The translations under genes and the position numbers were made by a program. This document shows positions 13,344-14,513 of a DNA stretch of 14,513 nucleotides, one piece after another. The notes beneath the pieces are model-generated. The model saw only the letters and a program-made list of their open reading frames with translations, did no database searches and was not told where the DNA came from. The stretch covers positions 1-14,513 of the forward strand of contig DFFT01000160.1 of assembly GCA_002372325.1 (NCBI GenBank). Direction: 5' to 3'. Every line of letters begins with the position of its first letter. Positions within the stretch are counted from its first letter, which is position 1. This stretch comes from Succinivibrionaceae bacterium UBA3769 (lineage in GTDB: Bacteria > Pseudomonadota > Gammaproteobacteria > Enterobacterales > Succinivibrionaceae).

Positions 13344-14513
13344 ATGAACCAGAACAACAAAGGAGCGCTCCTCCTGTTTTTAAGCGACTACAAAGATGGA
13401 AAGCCAACCATGACCTTTCATCTTAGACATTCAAAAAACAGCCAAGATCTCAGCTTCACAGGGGCTCAGACAAACGAAGCCCCGGTTTCCTATCTTCTTT
13501 ACTCTGCTGTCTCAGACGGTCATACCATCGAACGCATCATCTGCGTCCTTTCCCGTAAATGTTATGAAGAACCGCAGGAAAACACAGCCTGGCAAAGATT
13601 CCAGAGTTTTGTAAAGGAGTACTGCGATAAAACAAATATTCCGGTACCTGAATTTGTGCACGTCTGCTACGACTTTTGCATAACCGACGGCCAAGCCCAG
13701 GAACTGTTATCAGATTCCGATTCCAAAAGAGCTCTTAGAATTTACAACAAAGTATATGAAACGGCATATGAAAAAGATCTCCGGTATTTCTATATCGATT
13801 TCACCGGAGGCCTAAGAGATATTAATTATCTGTTTACCATGATTATCAGAAATCTGAAATGGATCGGAGCTGAATGCAGCAGAATTGTCTACGCCAGTAA
13901 ACCTTCTGCGGAATTGGTACGTTTAGATAAAACCTACAATATCTCAAAAATCATTGATTCAGTAAGTATGTTCATCAATTCCGGGAACGCTGAAATCATG
14001 CACAACGTCTTTAACGAACTAATACCTGACGATAGCACTGAATCCCGTAAAATAATGTACGACCTGATTGCAGCCATAAAAAAATTCACTGATACCATCA
14101 GTGTTTGCAACACCGAACTTATTGATGCGGTAATTGAAGAACTTTCAGAGGCTGTTAAAGCATCTGAAAAACTCTCAACGCAGAGTATCGAAAACAATAT
14201 CTATCTCGAACTTTTCAGAAGCATGCTTCCCAATATTAAACAATCAATGTTACCGGCCTCCGGCTGCAAAATGAGTGTATTGGAAATTGTAAAATGGTGT
14301 TTGGATAAAAGAATGATTCAGCAGGCTCTCACCATTTTTACTGAAAAAATGCCGGATTACTACATTGAACATCACGTATGCGACGGCTTTGTAGAAAAAA
14401 TCTGCCCCCATGAAATAGATGGCTCCATGTTTTCATCATGGCAGGCAGAAACATTCTACAAAACTTGTAAATGGTCGGAAATGGGGGGATGTGTGTGGCT
14501 AGGTAGACGTCGT
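13344..14513 (+). CDS. CARF-domain CRISPR-associated protein, TM1812/Csx1-like (3' end outside window)
   Basis: The frame is open for 390 codons from the ATG at 13344 to the window edge. The N-terminal half looks like a CARF domain, the Rossmann-type fold that binds cyclic oligoadenylates made by type III CRISPR complexes. A first strand GALLLFLS (7-14) is followed by ERIICVLS (63-70), a strand-rich middle, and the key loop YIDFTGGLRD (150-159) leading to a helix and the strand IVYAS (181-185). This D-x-T-G-G-x-R loop and the later D-x-x-x-M-x-x-I-x-x-G pattern (205-214) match TM1812-family proteins. A helical linker follows, with IKKFTDTISVCNTELIDAVIE-type helices and WCLDKRMIQQALTIFTEKMP (318-337), also typical of that family before its C-terminal HEPN RNase. 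The HEPN R-x4-6-H motif is not seen and would lie beyond the edge. AAGG eight bases before the ATG is the ribosome binding site. It is more AT-rich than its neighbours. Confidence 0.8.
   Translation, partial: MNQNNKGALLLFLSDYKDGKPTMTFHLRHSKNSQDLSFTGAQTNEAPVSYLLYSAVSDGHTIERIICVLSRKCYEEPQENTAWQRFQSFVKEYCDKTNIPVPEFVHVCYDFCITDGQAQELLSDSDSKRALRIYNKVYETAYEKDLRYFYIDFTGGLRDINYLFTMIIRNLKWIGAECSRIVYASKPSAELVRLDKTYNISKIIDSVSMFINSGNAEIMHNVFNELIPDDSTESRKIMYDLIAAIKKFTDTISVCNTELIDAVIEELSEAVKASEKLSTQSIENNIYLELFRSMLPNIKQSMLPASGCKMSVLEIVKWCLDKRMIQQALTIFTEKMPDYYIEHHVCDGFVEKICPHEIDGSMFSSWQAETFYKTCKWSEMGGCVWLGRRR

Overview
The window looks like chromosomal DNA from an anaerobic, probably gut-associated, Gram-negative bacterium. 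The signs are a rubrerythrin, a fold-III lysine/ornithine decarboxylase, a sodium:neurotransmitter-type symporter, several proteins with plain Sec signal peptides, and clear sigma70-type promoters. Succinivibrionaceae (Gammaproteobacteria) is my best guess, but it is an inference from general gene style, not a marker-based assignment.

Layout, left to right. (1) 1-1385 (-): SNF/NSS sodium symporter whose 3' end lies outside the window. (2) 1790-2428 (+): a rubrerythrin with a rubredoxin-like knuckle at both ends, with its own promoter, ribosome binding site and terminator. (3) 5944-3251 then 3187-2702 (-): a UvrD/Rep-type helicase with an inserted DEDDh exonuclease domain, followed by a small exported or anchored protein of unknown function. 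(4) 6157-6618 (+): a small secreted protein with a Cys/acidic tail, whose stop codon seems to interrupt a longer tail. It converges on a helical Sel1/TPR-like repeat protein at 7562-6705 (-). (5) 7940-9283 and 9325-10401 (+): two consecutive secreted proteins of unknown function, ending at a strong terminator. (6) 10735-11895 (+): the PLP decarboxylase, with its own promoter, a structured leader and a terminator. (7) 12752-12090 (-): an unrecognised protein behind a promoter flanked by an inverted repeat. (8) 13344-14513 (+): a CARF-type, TM1812/Csx1-like CRISPR-associated protein that is still open at the right edge.

The left 12 kb reads as ordinary chromosome: transport, oxidative defence, DNA repair, envelope or secreted proteins, and polyamine synthesis. 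From about 12.8 kb the DNA turns more AT-rich and the last gene belongs to the cyclic-oligoadenylate signalling arm of type III CRISPR defence, so the right edge probably opens into a defence island. No CRISPR repeats and no cas effector genes are inside the window. Both edge genes (1-1385 and 13344-14513) are open-ended. The most notable smaller signals are an identical 12-base element at the same distance from the -10 box in front of the rubrerythrin and the decarboxylase, and the in-frame Cys/acidic continuation after the stop at 6616-6618.
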